Notes under the pieces: generated by a model
The model's database searches: none
What the model was told of the DNA's origin: nothing
Seen by the model: only the letters and a program-made list of their open reading frames with translations
NCBI GenBank assembly: GCA_023387655.1
Contig: JAEWHR010000158.1
Span: 1-51,729, forward strand
Length of the DNA: 51,729 bases
DNA from: Bacillota bacterium
Lineage (GTDB): Bacteria; Bacillota; Clostridia; Lachnospirales; Lachnospiraceae
Direction of reading: 5' to 3'
Part shown: one piece after another, positions 49,979 through 51,729 of the stretch
Numbering within the stretch: position 1 is the first letter of the stretch
Layout: each line of letters starts with the position of its first letter
Program-made: the position numbers and the translations under genes

Positions 49979-51334
49979 TTAAAACAGTAATACAAAAGAT
50001 AATACTAAACAGCTAATTGTTCCAACTATAATTGGTACACTTGTTCTCTTTACTAACTGAACTGGTGTTGCTCCTGTGGATGATGCTACGATTACGATAA
50101 CAGCAGCAACTGGAGAAATTGAACGTACTAAGTTAGCAATCATCTGCATAGGTAAGGCTATCATCGCTGGTGACACTCCTGCCGCAGCCGCTACACTTGG
50201 AATTAAACCAATCGTAGCATAGAATACTGATAAACCATTACCACTAATTAATCCAATTACTAATGTAATACCACTGAACGCTAACATCATAATGATTCCT
50301 GCACCTTTAAGCCCATTTGCAGATTCCATTAACATGTCAACAATACCTAAGGCTTTTAAGCCATTCACGAAAACTGTTGCTGCAACCATAATAGATACTA
50401 CAGAAGCTAAACCAGTTCCCATACCTTTAAAGAATTCCTGAACATCTTGAGTTACTTTCGCAATATCTTTTCTTCTAAAAGCTTCACATATAATTGTTAC
50501 GATTAAACTGATAAATGTAATGGTAACAAGACCAACCTTTAGGGAAGGAAAACCTAAGTTTATAACAATTACTAAAACCAAAGGTAACACTGGTAATAAA
50601 GCATATAACATTGGAGGTAGATCTTCACGTAAACCTTTTAATTCTGCTTTAAAAGCTGTTCCTTTTGCTTCATCTCTCTTATCACAATATTTTTGCCATA
50701 AATAATGAGCTACTGCCATAAGAAGGATGGAAGGAATAGAAATTGCCGCATGCTTTCCAACATAATCAAGTATAGTCATTCCAAATGTTTCTGCAGCAAT
50801 TACATTATCTGCTCCAAGAGGAGTTGGCATAATCGTTGCTGTTGTTGCTATAATACCTGCCGCTGTTAATGGACTCATACCTACTCTTGTTAGAATCGGG
50901 AATAATGTCGCCATTAATAATACACCTAAGCTTGAAGCACTTGGCACTACTAAGGATAACAAATTACCAAGTATAAAAATGATTGGTACTAAAACATACT
51001 TCGATTTAATCTTTCCTAACGGTTTTAACATAATCTGAACCGTTTTATCGTTTGCACCTATGTAGGTCATATAGGTAGAGTATCCCATTAGAGTCATAAG
51101 TGTTAAACCAATGTTTCCTAATTGGCTTAAGAAAGCCGTTTCTATGTTTTTAAATATATCAAGTAGTACAAACCCTGTCGAAGATTCAGCATCTAATACT
51201 GGATGTCCCAAAATTACTGCTGCAGCTAATAAGATAATACCGCAAAACAACAATGCTATTGTAGTATTGTATTTTTTTACAATAAGAACTGTGAGCAGTA
51301 TAATTGCAGCGATTGAAATAATTATTTCGACCAT
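49979..51334 (-). CDS. DcuC-family carrier (first copy)
   Basis: 451 residues with about 12 membrane helices; LVVPSASSLGVLLMATLFPILTRVGMSPLTAAGIIATTATIMPTPLGADN and ISPVAAVIVIVASSTGATPVQLVKRTSVPI mirror the second copy at 46011-47426. Both resemble DcuC but flank nucleoside genes. The ATG at 51334 follows AAAAGGAGAAAAAT; the TTG at 51355 is in frame but lacks a site. It has its own LacI-type promoter and terminator. Confidence 0.9.
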   Translation of the reverse strand: MVEIIISIAAIILLTVLIVKKYNTTIALLFCGIILLAAAVILGHPVLDAESSTGFVLLDIFKNIETAFLSQLGNIGLTLMTLMGYSTYMTYIGANDKTVQIMLKPLGKIKSKYVLVPIIFILGNLLSLVVPSASSLGVLLMATLFPILTRVGMSPLTAAGIIATTATIMPTPLGADNVIAAETFGMTILDYVGKHAAISIPSILLMAVAHYLWQKYCDKRDEAKGTAFKAELKGLREDLPPMLYALLPVLPLVLVIVINLGFPSLKVGLVTITFISLIVTIICEAFRRKDIAKVTQDVQEFFKGMGTGLASVVSIMVAATVFVNGLKALGIVDMLMESANGLKGAGIIMMLAFSGITLVIGLISGNGLSVFYATIGLIPSVAAAAGVSPAMIALPMQMIANLVRSISPVAAVIVIVASSTGATPVQLVKRTSVPIIVGTISCLVLSFVLLF

Positions 51335-51377
51335 ATTTTTCTCCTTTTCTTTCAAGTATAACTAATTTAGCGGTATA

Positions 51378-51458
51378 GATAAAACGTTTTATCAATTTGT
51401 AATTATAAATTATCATTTTTTATTAAACTTGTCAATAAAAATGTTAAAACGTTTAACC
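51378..51458 (-). promoter_or_regulatory. Promoter with two LacI/RbsR-type operators
   Basis: Minus-strand TTGACA (51430-51435), 17-base spacer, TAATTT (51407-51412). Operator 1 is the perfect palindrome GATAAAACGTTTTATC (51378-51393) downstream of the -10. Operator 2, GTTAAA-ACG-TTTAAC (51443-51457), lies upstream of the -35. Their CG centres are 65 bases apart, suitable for looping. Confidence 0.75.
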
Positions 51459-51729
51459 ACTTTGTTCAATATACCTTTTTTAGTATATAATTTTTGTGCT
51501 ATTTTCATAAAGTTTTTAACTTTTCTTGTAAATCGTACATTGCTCACGGGATATATTGTTTCAAAACTACTGGATTGTTTACATTAAAATTTACCTATGT
51601 TTAGCAATTCATACTTCAATATCTTCTTATAAAGTATATCATAATAGTATTATTTTGAGATTTTTAGGGGCCTTAATAACAGTAGATTTTTACTTCTTAA
51701 TATATAAATTGTAAAACATAAATCTTGTT
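51459..51729. other. Gene-free right end of the window
   Basis: AT-rich sequence with no open frame I would call and no clear hairpin or repeat. It is upstream of the first DcuC-like gene and may reach into a neighbour outside the window. Confidence 0.5.

Noticed and set aside
51378..51458. CcpA cre sites
   Set aside because: The dyads lack the TG...CA outer bases of the cre consensus; a LacI/RbsR protein in the same locus is the simpler candidate.

Overview
The window is AT-rich, has dense Gram-positive ribosome binding sites (AGGAGG type) and carries gene families typical of anaerobic Firmicutes. These include an AprBA-type APS reductase, a small ferredoxin-domain sulfite reductase, a clostridial siroheme operon, MerR/TipAS regulators, and DcuC-like carriers beside nucleoside genes. 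It looks like chromosomal DNA of a Clostridia member, most likely Lachnospiraceae (Lachnoclostridium-like). I could not run a search, so the genus is inference. I saw no rRNA, tRNA, CRISPR array, transposase or phage gene. About 49 protein genes are supported, one of them cut by the left edge.

Layout. 1-6.4 kb: a two-component system (kinase cut by the edge), a three-gene operon (multi-pass membrane protein, small Cro/CI regulator, lipoprotein) and a large MacB/FtsX-type ABC exporter. 6.6-20.9 kb: an accessory and stress region with a VOC protein, a CcdA-TlpA redox fusion, a MerR/TipAS-controlled ABC-2 exporter, a second MerR regulator, a PdaA-like deacetylase, an AraC/GyrI-like regulator, a MarR-pirin operon, a TetR operon of three flavoproteins including an Isf-like Fe-S flavoprotein, a phosphotransferase and small membrane proteins.

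21-40 kb: a nearly complete sulfate assimilation island. It holds a sulfate ABC importer (binding protein, CysT, CysW, CysA), APS synthesis (CysD, CysN), APS reduction (AprA, AprB), a siroheme/4Fe-4S sulfite reductase with a TusA-like partner, and the six-gene pathway from glutamyl-tRNA to precorrin-2/siroheme (hemA, met8-like, hemC, cobA-hemD, hemB, hemL). A LysR and an Rrf2 regulator are the candidate controllers. There is no APS kinase or PAPS reductase here, so the route appears to be sulfate, APS, sulfite, sulfide. The apr-cys operon and the sulfite reductase operon share an almost identical promoter with an inverted repeat over the -35 box, which argues for joint control.

40-51.7 kb: a DUF4038-type glycoside hydrolase, a TetM/EF-G-like ribosomal GTPase fused to a complete Rae1/YacP-like NYN ribonuclease domain (the most striking single gene), and a ribonucleoside utilisation locus. 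That locus has two DcuC-family carriers, a nucleoside hydrolase, a ribokinase, a GNAT acetyltransferase and a LacI/RbsR-type repressor, with two ACGTTT-centred operators at its upstream end.

Intergenic DNA is notable for short tandem repeats, some grown out of functional sequence: a ribosome-binding-site-containing repeat before hemC, a repeat running out of the lysR stop codon, and repeats in the aprA leader. Several promoters can be read with their operators: two MerR promoters with 19-bp spacers and a MarR promoter bracketed by two perfect palindromes.
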